Shown here: piece after piece, positions 45,779 through 54,780 of the stretch | Numbering within the stretch: the stretch's first letter is position 1 | Layout: each line of letters starts with the position of its first letter | DNA from: Vibrionales bacterium SWAT-3 | GTDB taxonomy: Bacteria; Pseudomonadota; Gammaproteobacteria; Enterobacterales; Vibrionaceae | DNA length: 64,000 nucleotides | Direction: 5' to 3' | Assembly (NCBI GenBank): GCA_000169995.1 | Contig: AAZW01000003.1 | Coordinates: 212,484-276,483, forward strand | Made by a program: the position numbers and the translations under genes | Notes under the pieces: model-generated | What the model was told of the DNA's origin: nothing | Databases searched by the model: none | What the model saw: only the letters and a program-made list of their open reading frames with translations

Positions 45779-46909
45779 TTACTTCTCTTGCCAACTGTAG
45801 ACATATTCTTTGTTCTCAACGCTATCGAGTTCATCGGAAAACTGCAGTGCATGGCGGGTATCGATCATCACTGCCACTTCGTCGGTGAACTTTTTCTTAT
45901 ACGCTTGCCCAGCCTTAAAGGCTTTCGGGTGAGGTCCATGAGTGAAACCCGCAGGGTGGAAAGTCACCATGCCAGCTTCAATATTGTCGCGACTGAAGAA
46001 GTCACCAGCGTGATAGAACAGCACTTCATCGTAGTCGTCATTGTTGTGATAGAACGGTACTTTCAGCGCACCGGGATCGCTCTCAATCGGGCGTGGTACA
46101 AAGGTGCACACTACAAAGCCTGCGCCAACAAAGGTGGTGTGTGCAGAAGGTGGCAAGTGGTAGCGATGTGACATCAGCGGCCTGATATCGCGCCAATTCA
46201 CTTTCACCACAGCCAAATCACCATGCCAGCCAATTGCATCCAGTGGATTGAACGGATAAGTGATCACGCTAACTTTATCGTGGCGTTTCACCTGAACCTG
46301 GGTTTGATCTTCTGAATACTGAGCGCGGAATTGATCGTTGATCGACGGGATTTCAAGAACCGCAGGATCAAACACCGCGTGATTGCCAACCATGCCTTTC
46401 TCTGGCAGGGAGTAAGCCGCGTCGGTGTTCTCAATCATCAAGATGAACATCGGCTCACTTGGCTCCAAGCGCCAATTAGTCGAGCGCGGGATCATCACGT
46501 AATCCCCTTCACTCACCTCTAAATGACCATAGTCGCAATAGAGAATCGCCCTACCTTGGTGAATGAACAGTAGCTCATCGCCATCGGAGTTACGTACCAA
46601 GAAATCCATCTTCTCATCCATACGCCATACGCGAATTTTGCAGTCCGCGTTATGCAATAGATGAGGCACAGCCCAAGGGGTTATCTGGCTGGCTTTGTCC
46701 ACCAGCGTAAAATCAAAAGCGCGTGGGCGTAAATCGCCCTCCCACTCAGACCAACCTGTCGGCGCATGTTGGTGATGAAAGTGAGCGGCAGGGCCGAAGA
46801 ATCCACTTCGACCCGCCTCTCGCTCATAGATTGCCTCTTCAGGGAAGTCGGCATGCGCTTGTTTAGAGCACACACCCTCCCGATGAGGAAACGAGATCCA
46901 TTTATGCAT
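45779..46909 (-). CDS. hmgA: Homogentisate 1,2-dioxygenase
   Basis: 376-residue cupin-type Fe(II) enzyme that opens the homogentisate ring. RSNWRL-type cupin strands (YVMIPRSTNWRLEPSE), HYHLPPSAHTTF and the metal-binding end YHNNDDYDEVLFYHAGDF followed by HPAGFTHGPHP are visible. It is shorter than the eukaryotic and Pseudomonas type (about 440), matching the Vibrio form. Overlaps hpd by 8 nt. Loss of this gene typically produces brown pyomelanin; it appears intact. Confidence 0.92.
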   Translation of the reverse strand: MHKWISFPHREGVCSKQAHADFPEEAIYEREAGRSGFFGPAAHFHHQHAPTGWSEWEGDLRPRAFDFTLVDKASQITPWAVPHLLHNADCKIRVWRMDEKMDFLVRNSDGDELLFIHQGRAILYCDYGHLEVSEGDYVMIPRSTNWRLEPSEPMFILMIENTDAAYSLPEKGMVGNHAVFDPAVLEIPSINDQFRAQYSEDQTQVQVKRHDKVSVITYPFNPLDAIGWHGDLAVVKVNWRDIRPLMSHRYHLPPSAHTTFVGAGFVVCTFVPRPIESDPGALKVPFYHNNDDYDEVLFYHAGDFFSRDNIEAGMVTFHPAGFTHGPHPKAFKAGQAYKKKFTDEVAVMIDTRHALQFSDELDSVENKEYVYSWQEK

Positions 46910-47975
46910 CGTCTAATACTCCTCGACGAATCTGGTCCTCTTCAATCGATTCAAACAGCGCCTTGAAGTTGCCTTCGCCAAAGCCTTCGTTGCCTTTACG
47001 CTGAATGATTTCAAAGAACACAGGCCCGATTACTGTCTGCGTGAAAATTTGCAGCAAGATGCCGTCTTTAGTCGGCGCACCATCAATCAGCACACGTAGA
47101 TCACGCAGCAGATCGGTATCTTCACCGTGGCCTTTCACACGATCGTCAACTTTCTCATAGTAGGTATCTGGGGTTGGCATAAAGTCCATGCCGCGATCAC
47201 GCAGGGTTTTCACGGTTTTGTAGATGTCATCCGTAGCAAGCGCGATGTGTTGAATGCCTTCACCGTTGTATTCACGAATGAACTCTTCAATTTGTGATTT
47301 GTCGTCTGAAGACTCATTGATAGGGATACGGATTTTTCCACATGGTGAAGTCATTGCGCGGCTTACAAGGCCTGTCAGCTTACCTTCGATATCAAAGTAA
47401 CGAATCTCGCGGAAGTTACCGATACGCTCATAAAAACCAGACCACAGATCCATATTGCCTTGTTTCACGTTGTGCGTAAGGTGATCGATTTCGTAGAGGC
47501 CTACATCAGCTTTTGCCATGCGCTCTTCCGCATCGTCATAGAATCGGAAATCAACATCATAGATGCTCTGCTTGCCGTAACGGTCTACGAAATAAAGCAA
47601 ACTTTCACCAATACCGTAAATAGCAGGAATGCTCAGCTCCATTGGCCCGATTTCGGTCTTGTACTCTTCACCACCACCGCTAGACGCCTGCGTCATTGCC
47701 GTGGTTGCATCGTTAACACGAAACGCCATGCCACACACAGATGGGCCGTGAACTTTAGCGAACGCTTCAGCTTGGCTGTGTGGTTGTTCATTGACGATAA
47801 AGTTGATGTCACCTTGTCGATAAAGCCAAGCCTCTTTTGAACGGTGCTTAGCAATCTCGGCAAAACCAAGTGACACAAACAGCGCTTTAAGTTGCTCAAT
47901 TCCCTTGTGGTCGACAGCTGTGTATTCAACAAACTCGAATCCATCCGTACCAAGCGGGTTGTATGACTCCACCAT
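46902..47975 (-). CDS. hpd: 4-hydroxyphenylpyruvate dioxygenase
   Basis: 357-residue Fe(II) enzyme converting 4-hydroxyphenylpyruvate to homogentisate. Two vicinal-oxygen-chelate domains; metal ligands in IDHLTHNV, GEGIQHIALATDDI and the C-terminal FFEIIQRKGNEGFGEGNF. AAGGAG precedes the ATG. First gene of hpd-hmgA-fah-maiA, all overlapping or closely spaced, with a TyrR-type box about 150 bp upstream. Confidence 0.96.
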   Translation of the reverse strand: MVESYNPLGTDGFEFVEYTAVDHKGIEQLKALFVSLGFAEIAKHRSKEAWLYRQGDINFIVNEQPHSQAEAFAKVHGPSVCGMAFRVNDATTAMTQASSGGGEEYKTEIGPMELSIPAIYGIGESLLYFVDRYGKQSIYDVDFRFYDDAEERMAKADVGLYEIDHLTHNVKQGNMDLWSGFYERIGNFREIRYFDIEGKLTGLVSRAMTSPCGKIRIPINESSDDKSQIEEFIREYNGEGIQHIALATDDIYKTVKTLRDRGMDFMPTPDTYYEKVDDRVKGHGEDTDLLRDLRVLIDGAPTKDGILLQIFTQTVIGPVFFEIIQRKGNEGFGEGNFKALFESIEEDQIRRGVLDDA

Positions 47976-48122
47976 GAACTTTCTCCTTGTACCTATCGGT
48001 CTTGTGTTACGTTTTTTATGAAATAGTTGTGTGTTTTTTGTCCTTAATTAAATTTGGCTCACAAGCTGACAGATTGGAATGGATGGAGAGAAATGGGCAA
48101 TCACGCTAAAAACCCGTCAAAT

Positions 48123-48140
48123 TGTAAAATATTTGTTACA
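48123..48140. promoter_or_regulatory. TyrR/PhhR-type box upstream of hpd
   Basis: TGTAAAATATTTGTTACA matches TGTAAA-N6-TTTACA with one mismatch. 47976-48366 contains this box, a half-site GATTTACAATC near 48199 and the HAD gene terminator. A 62-codon frame at 48079-48267 overlaps the box and is not believed. Confidence 0.68.
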
Positions 48141-48302
48141 CGCATTCTCTAGTAACAAGAAAGTGAGCGCTATCAAGGGATTGAAAGATGGTGGTTTGAT
48201 TTACAATCAAGCAAGAGATGTTATTAAGTTGTTACATGTGAGATTTTCAATGGAAAGTACAGATTAGAGAATTCCATCAAATCTCATTCACTGGCAAACA
48301 AA

Positions 48303-48324
48303 AAGCCGCTGTAGTCAGCGGCTT
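48303..48324 (-). terminator. Terminator of the phosphonate-type operon
   Basis: 9-bp stem AAGCCGCTG / CAGCGGCTT, TAGT loop, followed on the minus strand by TTTTTGTTTG; 43 bp after the HAD gene stop. Confidence 0.88.
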
Positions 48325-48366
48325 GATAAGTTCTAAAACGAAGCTAATTCGAATATAGGATTCACG

Positions 48367-49026
48367 TTAATCCCAGTTTAAAATCGACCAATTCGGTTGA
48401 TCAGCCAGTGCTTTCAAACGCGGGCATGGATTCACTAGATACGCAAAATAAGCGTGTTCACACAAAGGTAAGTCGTTTATTGAATCCGTATAAAAGTGAA
48501 TGTCTGAGTAGTTGGTTTCTTGGTTGTCTAACCACTCTTTTAAACGCGTCACTTTACCTTCACGGTAGCTTGGCACGCCTGATATTTGAGACGTGAAACG
48601 GCCTTGGTTTTCGACTAAATCGATACCGAGTGCGTTCTCGATACCAATCTTGCGACCGACCGCTTCCACTAAGAAAGTGACGCTGGCTGAGATGATCAAC
48701 ATGTCGATGTCATCATTCTCTAGCTGCTCAATCAAAGGTTTAGACTGTTTGAACTGCTTAGGCAGAATATGCTGTTCGACACACTCTTCAACCAAGGCGG
48801 TCACTTGCTCTGTTGGCATTTCCGCCAGTGGCTGCATAGCGAACGTGAGGTAATCTTCCATGTTCAACTTACCTTCTGAATACAGGCCCATTAAACGCTG
48901 GTCTTCTTCGATAAAGTTCGGCGCAGTGGCAATGCCCTTTTCAACCAAGAACTCATTCCAAAGCATTGCTGCATCGGCATTGATCAGCGTTTCGTCCATA
49001 TCAAATACATACAAAGGTTTGAACAT
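48367..49026 (-). CDS. HAD-superfamily phosphatase, subfamily IB
   Basis: 219 residues with HAD motifs: FDMDETL (nucleophile and acid aspartates), IISAS (motif II), K in YREGKVTRL, and FYTDSINDLPL (motif IV). Subfamily IB includes phosphoserine phosphatase-like enzymes. As the last gene of the ABC importer operon, starting 1 nt after the ATPase stop, it may dephosphorylate an imported compound. Confidence 0.9.
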   Translation of the reverse strand: MFKPLYVFDMDETLINADAAMLWNEFLVEKGIATAPNFIEEDQRLMGLYSEGKLNMEDYLTFAMQPLAEMPTEQVTALVEECVEQHILPKQFKQSKPLIEQLENDDIDMLIISASVTFLVEAVGRKIGIENALGIDLVENQGRFTSQISGVPSYREGKVTRLKEWLDNQETNYSDIHFYTDSINDLPLCEHAYFAYLVNPCPRLKALADQPNWSILNWD

Positions 49027-49027
49027 C

Positions 49028-50047
49028 TTAGGCTCTCACAGGTTGAATTTCGTTAAGGTTAAACAGGAGTTCAAGTTGGCTGCCGTTTGCCAATAGTCGT
49101 TCAGAAGAACGGTTAAGCAGGTCGACCGTTAATTCACACTCATCAACGTCCACTTGGTAGCGAATCACGTTGCCCAACAGCTGGTGGTTACGAATGGTGC
49201 CGGTTTTCGGCGCAGAGATATGTTCGCCATACTGTCGACCTTGCTCTTTAACGTAGATAGATTCAGGTCGAATCGCCACTTTCCACTCGGTTTCAATATT
49301 AAACAGCTGCTTAGCCTTGTTCGCTTGTACCAAGTTGTAGTGTCCCATGAACCCTGCCACAAACTCATTGGCTGGTTGAGTGTAGATCTCTTCAGGTGTT
49401 CCCGCTTGCACGATCTCGCCTTTATTCATCAAGAAGATACGGTCAGACATGATCATCGCTTCTTCTTGATCGTGAGTCACGAAGATCGTGGTCAGGTTCA
49501 TCTCTTTTTGAATGTCTCGGATCTGTTGGCGCAGATGTTTACGAATCTTCGCATCCAGCGCTGAAAGTGGTTCATCGAGCAATAGAATACGCGGCTTGAC
49601 CACCAAGGCTCTTGCCAAAGCCACACGCTGACGCTGACCGCCTGATAGTTGATGCGGGTAGAACTTCTCTTTGCCCGTTAAATCCACCAGCCCAATCACT
49701 TTCGCCACTTCGCGCTTAATCTCATCAGCAGCAAGCTTTTTCATCTTAAGGCCAAACGCAATGTTGCCTTCAACTGTCATGTTCGGGAACAACGCATAAG
49801 ATTGAAATACCATGCCGATGCCACGCTCTTGCGGCACTTGGTGAGTGATCTCTTCACCATTCACCCAGATTTCGCCACCATCGACCGGATTTAGACCTGC
49901 TAAGCTGCGCAGCAGCGTTGATTTACCGCAGCCACTTGGGCCAAGTAGCGTGATGAATTCACCTTTCTCGATGGAGAATTCAATGTCTTCAAATACTGTA
50001 TTGTCACCAAAACGCTTGGTGAGGTTTTTCCCATTTACATAGCTCAT
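49028..50047 (-). CDS. ABC importer ATPase, 2-aminoethylphosphonate/PhnT type
   Basis: 339 residues: Walker A GPSGCGKST, signature LSGGQRQRVALARAL, Walker B ILLLDEPLSALD, switch FVTHDQEEAM, and a C-terminal TOBE-like regulatory region (about 240-339). The arrangement resembles PhnT/PotA-type importers. The start at 50047 overlaps the permease stop by one base (TAATG); an in-frame start 36 nt upstream lies inside the permease gene. Confidence 0.9.
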   Translation of the reverse strand: MSYVNGKNLTKRFGDNTVFEDIEFSIEKGEFITLLGPSGCGKSTLLRSLAGLNPVDGGEIWVNGEEITHQVPQERGIGMVFQSYALFPNMTVEGNIAFGLKMKKLAADEIKREVAKVIGLVDLTGKEKFYPHQLSGGQRQRVALARALVVKPRILLLDEPLSALDAKIRKHLRQQIRDIQKEMNLTTIFVTHDQEEAMIMSDRIFLMNKGEIVQAGTPEEIYTQPANEFVAGFMGHYNLVQANKAKQLFNIETEWKVAIRPESIYVKEQGRQYGEHISAPKTGTIRNHQLLGNVIRYQVDVDECELTVDLLNRSSERLLANGSQLELLFNLNEIQPVRA

Positions 50048-50832
50048 TATTTGGTTCCCTGGCTGAAACGACTTGCCAACCAAGTCAGTAAGAAAATAAA
50101 CAGGAAGTACGTCATCACAAGGGCTGACGTGAAGTGACCACTGGTTTGACGTATGTTGTATAGGTAGATTTGCAATGTCTCGTAACGTGTCCCCACCAAG
50201 ATGTTGGCAAACACGAACTCGCCTAGTAGGAACGAGAACGATAAGAACAGTGACGCCATTAAGCCTTTTTTAAGGTTTGGCAAAATAATCAACAAGAACG
50301 CCTTAGTAGTGCTTGCACCGAGCAGGTGTGCCGCGTCCATCAAGTCGTGCAAGTTGATCGCTTCAAAGCTGTTGGCAATTGCGCGATACATGAATGGCAG
50401 CGCGATGGTGAAATAAGTACCAATCAGAATCCATGGCGTGCCTATCAGTGAGATTTCGCTATCGGCATACAGCTGAAGCAAACCCACCGACGACACCACT
50501 GGCGGTACCGCGAACGGCAATAAGATGAGGATATTCATCACCTTGTCGAGTTTCGGGAAATAGTAAAACACCACGAAAATCGCAGGTAGAACCAACACCA
50601 CACTCAGTGACAGCGCCGCCACACAGATAAACAGTGAACGGCCGAAGGCTTGTAAGAAGCGAGGATCCGTCAGCAGATTGATGTACCAATCCAAAGTAAA
50701 GCCATCAGGCAAGATCGTGGCGCCCCAGCGCGACGAGATCGAGTAGATAAAGGTCGCTAAGATCGGGATCATCATGATACCCACGATCGAATAGACCACG
50801 GTTTTATGAAAGTGAGTATTTACAGTATTCAT
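50047..50832 (-). CDS. ABC importer permease (PhnV-like)
   Basis: 261 residues, six membrane segments, with the EAA loop MDAAHLLGASTTKAFLLIIL. The start at 50832 overlaps the stop of the upstream permease (TAATG). Forms a heterodimer with the next gene product in the inner membrane. Confidence 0.9.
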   Translation of the reverse strand: MNTVNTHFHKTVVYSIVGIMMIPILATFIYSISSRWGATILPDGFTLDWYINLLTDPRFLQAFGRSLFICVAALSLSVVLVLPAIFVVFYYFPKLDKVMNILILLPFAVPPVVSSVGLLQLYADSEISLIGTPWILIGTYFTIALPFMYRAIANSFEAINLHDLMDAAHLLGASTTKAFLLIILPNLKKGLMASLFLSFSFLLGEFVFANILVGTRYETLQIYLYNIRQTSGHFTSALVMTYFLFIFLLTWLASRFSQGTK

Positions 50833-51725
50833 TACTTTCTCTTCCCTGCGTAGCTTTTGCTGATCAGCCATTGGTTAATCACTGTGATGAAGGCCAGCAT
50901 CGCCATCAGAATCACGGAGATCGCCGCAGCTAGATTAGGTTCTAGGAACAAATCGCCCGATACCAAGCTCGCTATACGAATCGTAATCACGTTGTAGTTA
51001 CCCGAGGTCAACGCATACACGCTTGCATACGCGCCAATCGCATTAGCAATCAAGATGATGAAGGTGCCAAATAAGGCCGGAGACAGCACAGGAAGCGCAA
51101 CTTTGGTCCAGTATTGCCAGGTTTTCGCACCAAGCAGCGCTGAGGCGGCTTGCCAGTCGTCGCTAAGGGCATCAAACGCTGGATACAGCAACAACACCGC
51201 CAGTGGAATCTGGAAGTAGATGTAAATTGCTAGCAAACCCCACTTGCCGTACAAATCGAAGTCCCCCAGCAATCCGTACTGCTTGAGCAATAAGGTGATT
51301 GCACCGTTAGTGCCTAAGATGATGATGAAGGCGAACGACAAAGGTACGCCAGAGAAGTTGCTGCTCATATTAGTGAAAGCAATCACCGCATCGCGGATTT
51401 TAGAATCAACGCGGCGCAATGAAGAAACGAGCAGAGTCGCAATCGCCAAGCCAACAATGCTCGACCAAATCGACAACCATAAACTGTTGCCAAAGGCCTG
51501 CATCATGAAAGCAGAGTCGAAGACTTCAGAATAGTTTTCTAAGGAAAGCTCATCGTCGTAGAAGAAGCTGTTGATCAGCACCCAAACCATAGGGGCCAGT
51601 TGGAACAGATAGAAAAACAGGGCGAAAGGCGCAAGCCACAAAGCGGGCTTGAAGCGTTTGAACCAAGATTTGGTTTGAGGTTTAAGGGCAGAGCCATCGC
51701 TCTGCGTGATTACAGAACTGCTCAT
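50832..51725 (-). CDS. ABC importer permease (PhnU-like)
   Basis: 297 residues with six membrane segments and the EAA-type loop WQAASALLGAKTWQYWTKVA. Overlaps the upstream phosphodiesterase-type gene by 4 nt (ATGA). Confidence 0.9.
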   Translation of the reverse strand: MSSSVITQSDGSALKPQTKSWFKRFKPALWLAPFALFFYLFQLAPMVWVLINSFFYDDELSLENYSEVFDSAFMMQAFGNSLWLSIWSSIVGLAIATLLVSSLRRVDSKIRDAVIAFTNMSSNFSGVPLSFAFIIILGTNGAITLLLKQYGLLGDFDLYGKWGLLAIYIYFQIPLAVLLLYPAFDALSDDWQAASALLGAKTWQYWTKVALPVLSPALFGTFIILIANAIGAYASVYALTSGNYNVITIRIASLVSGDLFLEPNLAAAISVILMAMLAFITVINQWLISKSYAGKRK

Positions 51726-52606
51726 AGGGCCAACAATTCCTGAGTGTAAGATTTATCGTGTTCAAGGTTGAGTAGCTGACACACACTGCCGCAAATATCA
51801 GTCTGTTTCACTGAACAGGCTTGGTGTGTGAACTTATCGCCAATCACAAAGAATGGCACTTCACGTTCTTCAGGCAGAATGCCACCGTGCGATAAGTCAT
51901 TGTTCATGCCGTGGTCACTGGTGATGATCACCTGATAACCATCGTCAACCCATTTCTCAAGGTAGTTCGATAGGTAAATATCCGCGCCACGTGCACTATT
52001 GCGGTATTGGCGAGAGTCCAACCCGTGCTTGTGACCCATGTCGTCAATGTTCATTGGGTGAATCAGCAAGAAGTCCGGCTGATGAGTGACACGCAAGTGC
52101 TCAGCATCCAAGAACAAGGCTTCATCTGGGTAGTGGTCCCAGTGATAGAAACAGCCATGTTGAATGTTCATGGTTTCGTCGTTGGTAAAGCGGTCACGCA
52201 CCGCATCAAAGGGGGCTCGGTTATACAGCTCACTCACCCAGTGATACGCCGCGGCAGCCGTCACTTTGCCCTGCGATTTGGCCAAGCTAAAAATCGATTC
52301 GTGATTCGATAAACGCACAATTTGGTTGTTAACAATGCCACTCTCAACGGGGCGAACTCCGGTTAAGATGCATTCATACAGTGGACGTGACATGGACGGC
52401 AGCTCGCACTGCATTGGGTAAAGCGTGGCACGCAGCTTGTTTTTTTGCGCGCTCACGTTTAGCGAGTCGACCTGCTTATTATGCAAATCGCCCTGTTTTT
52501 CATGAAGATCGCTCAGTTCTAGAAGACCGTTCAGGTAGCCCATGCAATCACGGGCTATCTGATAATTCAGTCCATCTAGAACAACAAGGATAACCTTATT
52601 GCTCAT
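51722..52606 (-). CDS. Alkaline-phosphatase superfamily hydrolase (phosphodiesterase/pyrophosphatase type)
   Basis: 294 residues, no signal peptide. Metal-binding landmarks: VVLDGLN at the N-terminus, a probable serine nucleophile in ELPSMSRPLYECILTG, HPMNIDDMGHKHG, and ITSDHGMNNDLSHGG. It resembles nucleotide pyrophosphatase and phosphonoacetate hydrolase-like enzymes. In an importer operon it probably acts on the imported organophosphorus compound in the cytoplasm; the substrate is not known. Confidence 0.85.
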   Translation of the reverse strand: MSNKVILVVLDGLNYQIARDCMGYLNGLLELSDLHEKQGDLHNKQVDSLNVSAQKNKLRATLYPMQCELPSMSRPLYECILTGVRPVESGIVNNQIVRLSNHESIFSLAKSQGKVTAAAAYHWVSELYNRAPFDAVRDRFTNDETMNIQHGCFYHWDHYPDEALFLDAEHLRVTHQPDFLLIHPMNIDDMGHKHGLDSRQYRNSARGADIYLSNYLEKWVDDGYQVIITSDHGMNNDLSHGGILPEEREVPFFVIGDKFTHQACSVKQTDICGSVCQLLNLEHDKSYTQELLAL

Positions 52607-52638
52607 GGTCTATTCTCTGTTGCTTATTTGAATATGGA

Positions 52639-53742
52639 TTACTGCTGATGAATCAAGACACTTTCTTGCCATTGACGCGGCAGACGACGTGCTGATTTTT
52701 CCCATGCTGAGAAGTCAGTGACTGGATGAACATTGCTGTATTGCTCGTTCGAGATCAGCTTGTCTTGTACTGATTGAGGTAGCGTCACGTTGCTACGGAT
52801 TGGGCGCGCGTAACCTTCCGCTAGGTTGATCTGGCCTTGGTCGCTAAAGATGTATTCACGAGCTAACTTCGCCGCATTCGGGTTCTTTGCGTATTTATTG
52901 ATGATGGTGGTGTAACCAGAGATCACTGAACCATCTTGTGGAATATTTACAGTAAAGCGCTCACGGTCAATCTTGTCACGGTAGTTCAGTGCATTGAAAT
53001 CCCACATGATCGCTACTTCCACTTCACCTTTTTCAAGGTTCGCAATGCTTGGATCGGTGTAAGATAGGCGGCCTTGCTTCGCTAGCTCACCAAAGAATTT
53101 AATCGCAGGCTTTAGGTTCGACTCGTCACCGCCGTTCGCAAATGCAGCCGCGAGAATCGCGTTGTTTGCTTGCGCTGCTACGCCTACGTCACCAACAGTA
53201 ACTTTGTAGTCGCCTTCTAGTAGGTCACTCCAAGATTTTGGTGCATCTTCAACAAGATTGTTGTTTGAGATGAACGAGATAGTGCCTGTGTAAGCCAGAG
53301 CCCAGTGACCATCTTTGTCTTTCGCCCAGTCTGGAATGTCATTCCAAGTGGTTGGCTTGTATGGCTGAGTCACGTCTTTCTTCACCGCAACACGTGCAAA
53401 GGCGAAACCAACGTCACCGATATCTGCGGTTGCGTTTCTTTTCTCTGCTTCAAATTTCGAGATCTCTTGTGCCGAGCTCATGTCTGTATCCTGATGCTTC
53501 AAGCCGTAGTTTGCTTTCAGATCAGCCCATGTGCCTTTCCAGTTTGCCCAACTGTCTGGCATTCCCACACTGTAAACCGCACCCTCTTTTTGAGCGGCTT
53601 CAATCAGTGACTCAAGATCAGCATCCTTCGCCATCGCTGGCATTGAAAGTGTTGCCGTTATTAGCGTTGCGCCGATTAATTTTGCAGGTGAACCAATCAG
53701 TTTGGCTGGCGATACAGTTGAACGGCTAAGCAAAGTTTTCAT
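52639..53742 (-). CDS. ABC importer periplasmic substrate-binding protein (PhnS-like)
   Basis: 367 residues, type 2 periplasmic-binding fold like iron/AEP/spermidine binders (EKGEVEVAIMWDFNALNYR, AREYIFSDQGQINLAEGYAR). The signal region carries a tandem SPAKLIGSPAKLIG before a hydrophobic core ending SMPAMA. First gene of the importer operon, divergent from the GntR regulator, with a repeated ACTAGxTCAGTAA motif between them. Confidence 0.9.
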   Translation of the reverse strand: MKTLLSRSTVSPAKLIGSPAKLIGATLITATLSMPAMAKDADLESLIEAAQKEGAVYSVGMPDSWANWKGTWADLKANYGLKHQDTDMSSAQEISKFEAEKRNATADIGDVGFAFARVAVKKDVTQPYKPTTWNDIPDWAKDKDGHWALAYTGTISFISNNNLVEDAPKSWSDLLEGDYKVTVGDVGVAAQANNAILAAAFANGGDESNLKPAIKFFGELAKQGRLSYTDPSIANLEKGEVEVAIMWDFNALNYRDKIDRERFTVNIPQDGSVISGYTTIINKYAKNPNAAKLAREYIFSDQGQINLAEGYARPIRSNVTLPQSVQDKLISNEQYSNVHPVTDFSAWEKSARRLPRQWQESVLIHQQ

Positions 53743-53757
53743 TGCCTCTATCCCTCT

Positions 53758-53772
53758 GGACTAGGTCAGTAA
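53758..53772. promoter_or_regulatory. Repeat motif GGACTAGGTCAGTAA before the importer operon
   Basis: Same motif, one base different, at 53940-53954 next to the GntR start. The centre CTAG is partly symmetric. Candidate operator of the GntR/UTRA protein. Confidence 0.55.
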
Positions 53773-53939
53773 GTTCGTTTTGTATGCTATCGCCAGAGTG
53801 TGACGCTTTCGCGCAACTTATTTGACAGTTAAGATGCATTTCCGTGGCAGTTATATTTCACTCATATGACAATAAGCCTTTGTTTACTGTCACATTCCTG
53901 TTAACTCCGTGGTTTACCTTATTGAGCACACGAACTTAT

Positions 53940-53954
53940 GGACTAGATCAGTAA
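53940..53954. promoter_or_regulatory. Repeat motif GGACTAGATCAGTAA before the GntR gene
   Basis: Partner of the site at 53758. It ends at the first base of the GntR start codon, so binding would block its translation start region or promoter. Suggests shared control of both directions. Confidence 0.55.
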
Positions 53955-54682
53955 TGAGAACATTGGCAACAGCGCAATCAGGGACACAGCTAGGCAGAAT
54001 TAAGGCGAGCATCAGAGAACAGCTTCAATCTGGCATCTTCACCGAGGGGCAAAAACTACCATCCGAACGAGAGCTTAGTGAGCTGTTTTCCACCACACGA
54101 ATCACGCTCAAAGATGCATTGGTGTCGTTAGAAACCGAAGGCTTGATATACCGAGAGGAGCGCCGAGGCTGGTATGTGTCACCCGAACGTATTCGCTACA
54201 ACCCATTGTCTCGTTCTCACTTTCATCAAATGATTCGCGAACAAGATCACATCGCAGAAACACGACTGCTGAGCACTCGCACAGAGATGGCGGCAGGTGA
54301 TTACGCCAAAGCATTAGAGATAGAGCAGATAACGCCAATACACGTGATTGAGCGATTACGCTTTATTGATGGCAGAGCGGTACTGTTCGTTGAAAACGTA
54401 TTAAAAGCGCCCCTATTTGAAAAAATATTGTCGGAAAACCTCACCATGTCACTAACAGGTATTTATAGAGAGAAGTATGGCTATGAGACCAAACGTTCGC
54501 GATTTGATGTCATTCCCACTTCAGCCCCAGCCTATGTCGCTAAGGCGCTAAATTTGGCTGAGGGTCAACCGGTGCTGAAGATCTGCCGAGTGAACTACAA
54601 ACAAGATGGTGAGTTGATGGACTGCGAATTGGAATACTGGCGACCTGACTCAGTAGTGATCCACATTGATAGCATTGGCTAG
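53954..54682 (+). CDS. GntR-family regulator with UTRA domain (PhnR-like)
   Basis: 242 residues from the ATG at 53954: winged helix (QLQSGIFTEGQKLPSERELS and FSTTRITLKDALVSLE) and a UTRA ligand domain ending LEYWRPDSVVIHID. This architecture is usual for regulators of sugar or phosphonate uptake. Divergent from the importer; likely its repressor or activator. A start at 53909 is possible but would place the operator motif inside the coding sequence. Confidence 0.92.
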   Translation: MRTLATAQSGTQLGRIKASIREQLQSGIFTEGQKLPSERELSELFSTTRITLKDALVSLETEGLIYREERRGWYVSPERIRYNPLSRSHFHQMIREQDHIAETRLLSTRTEMAAGDYAKALEIEQITPIHVIERLRFIDGRAVLFVENVLKAPLFEKILSENLTMSLTGIYREKYGYETKRSRFDVIPTSAPAYVAKALNLAEGQPVLKICRVNYKQDGELMDCELEYWRPDSVVIHIDSIG

Positions 54683-54718
54683 TGCAGTATCTTTTTAGAG
54701 AGTAAAGTCACATATACA

Positions 54719-54747
54719 AAAACTCCGACTGATTAGGTCGGAGTTTT
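54719..54747. terminator. Terminator between gntR and the hybrid kinase
   Basis: 11-bp stem AAAACTCCGAC / GTCGGAGTTTT, 7-nt loop, then GGGTTTT; between convergent genes. Confidence 0.9.
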
Positions 54748-54780
54748 GGGTTTTAACGATGAGATTTAATGGCGCGCGGA

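Noticed and set aside
48079..48267. 62-codon frame upstream of hpd
   Set aside because: No ribosome site, overlaps the TyrR-type box and the hpd promoter region, and the translation looks like no family.
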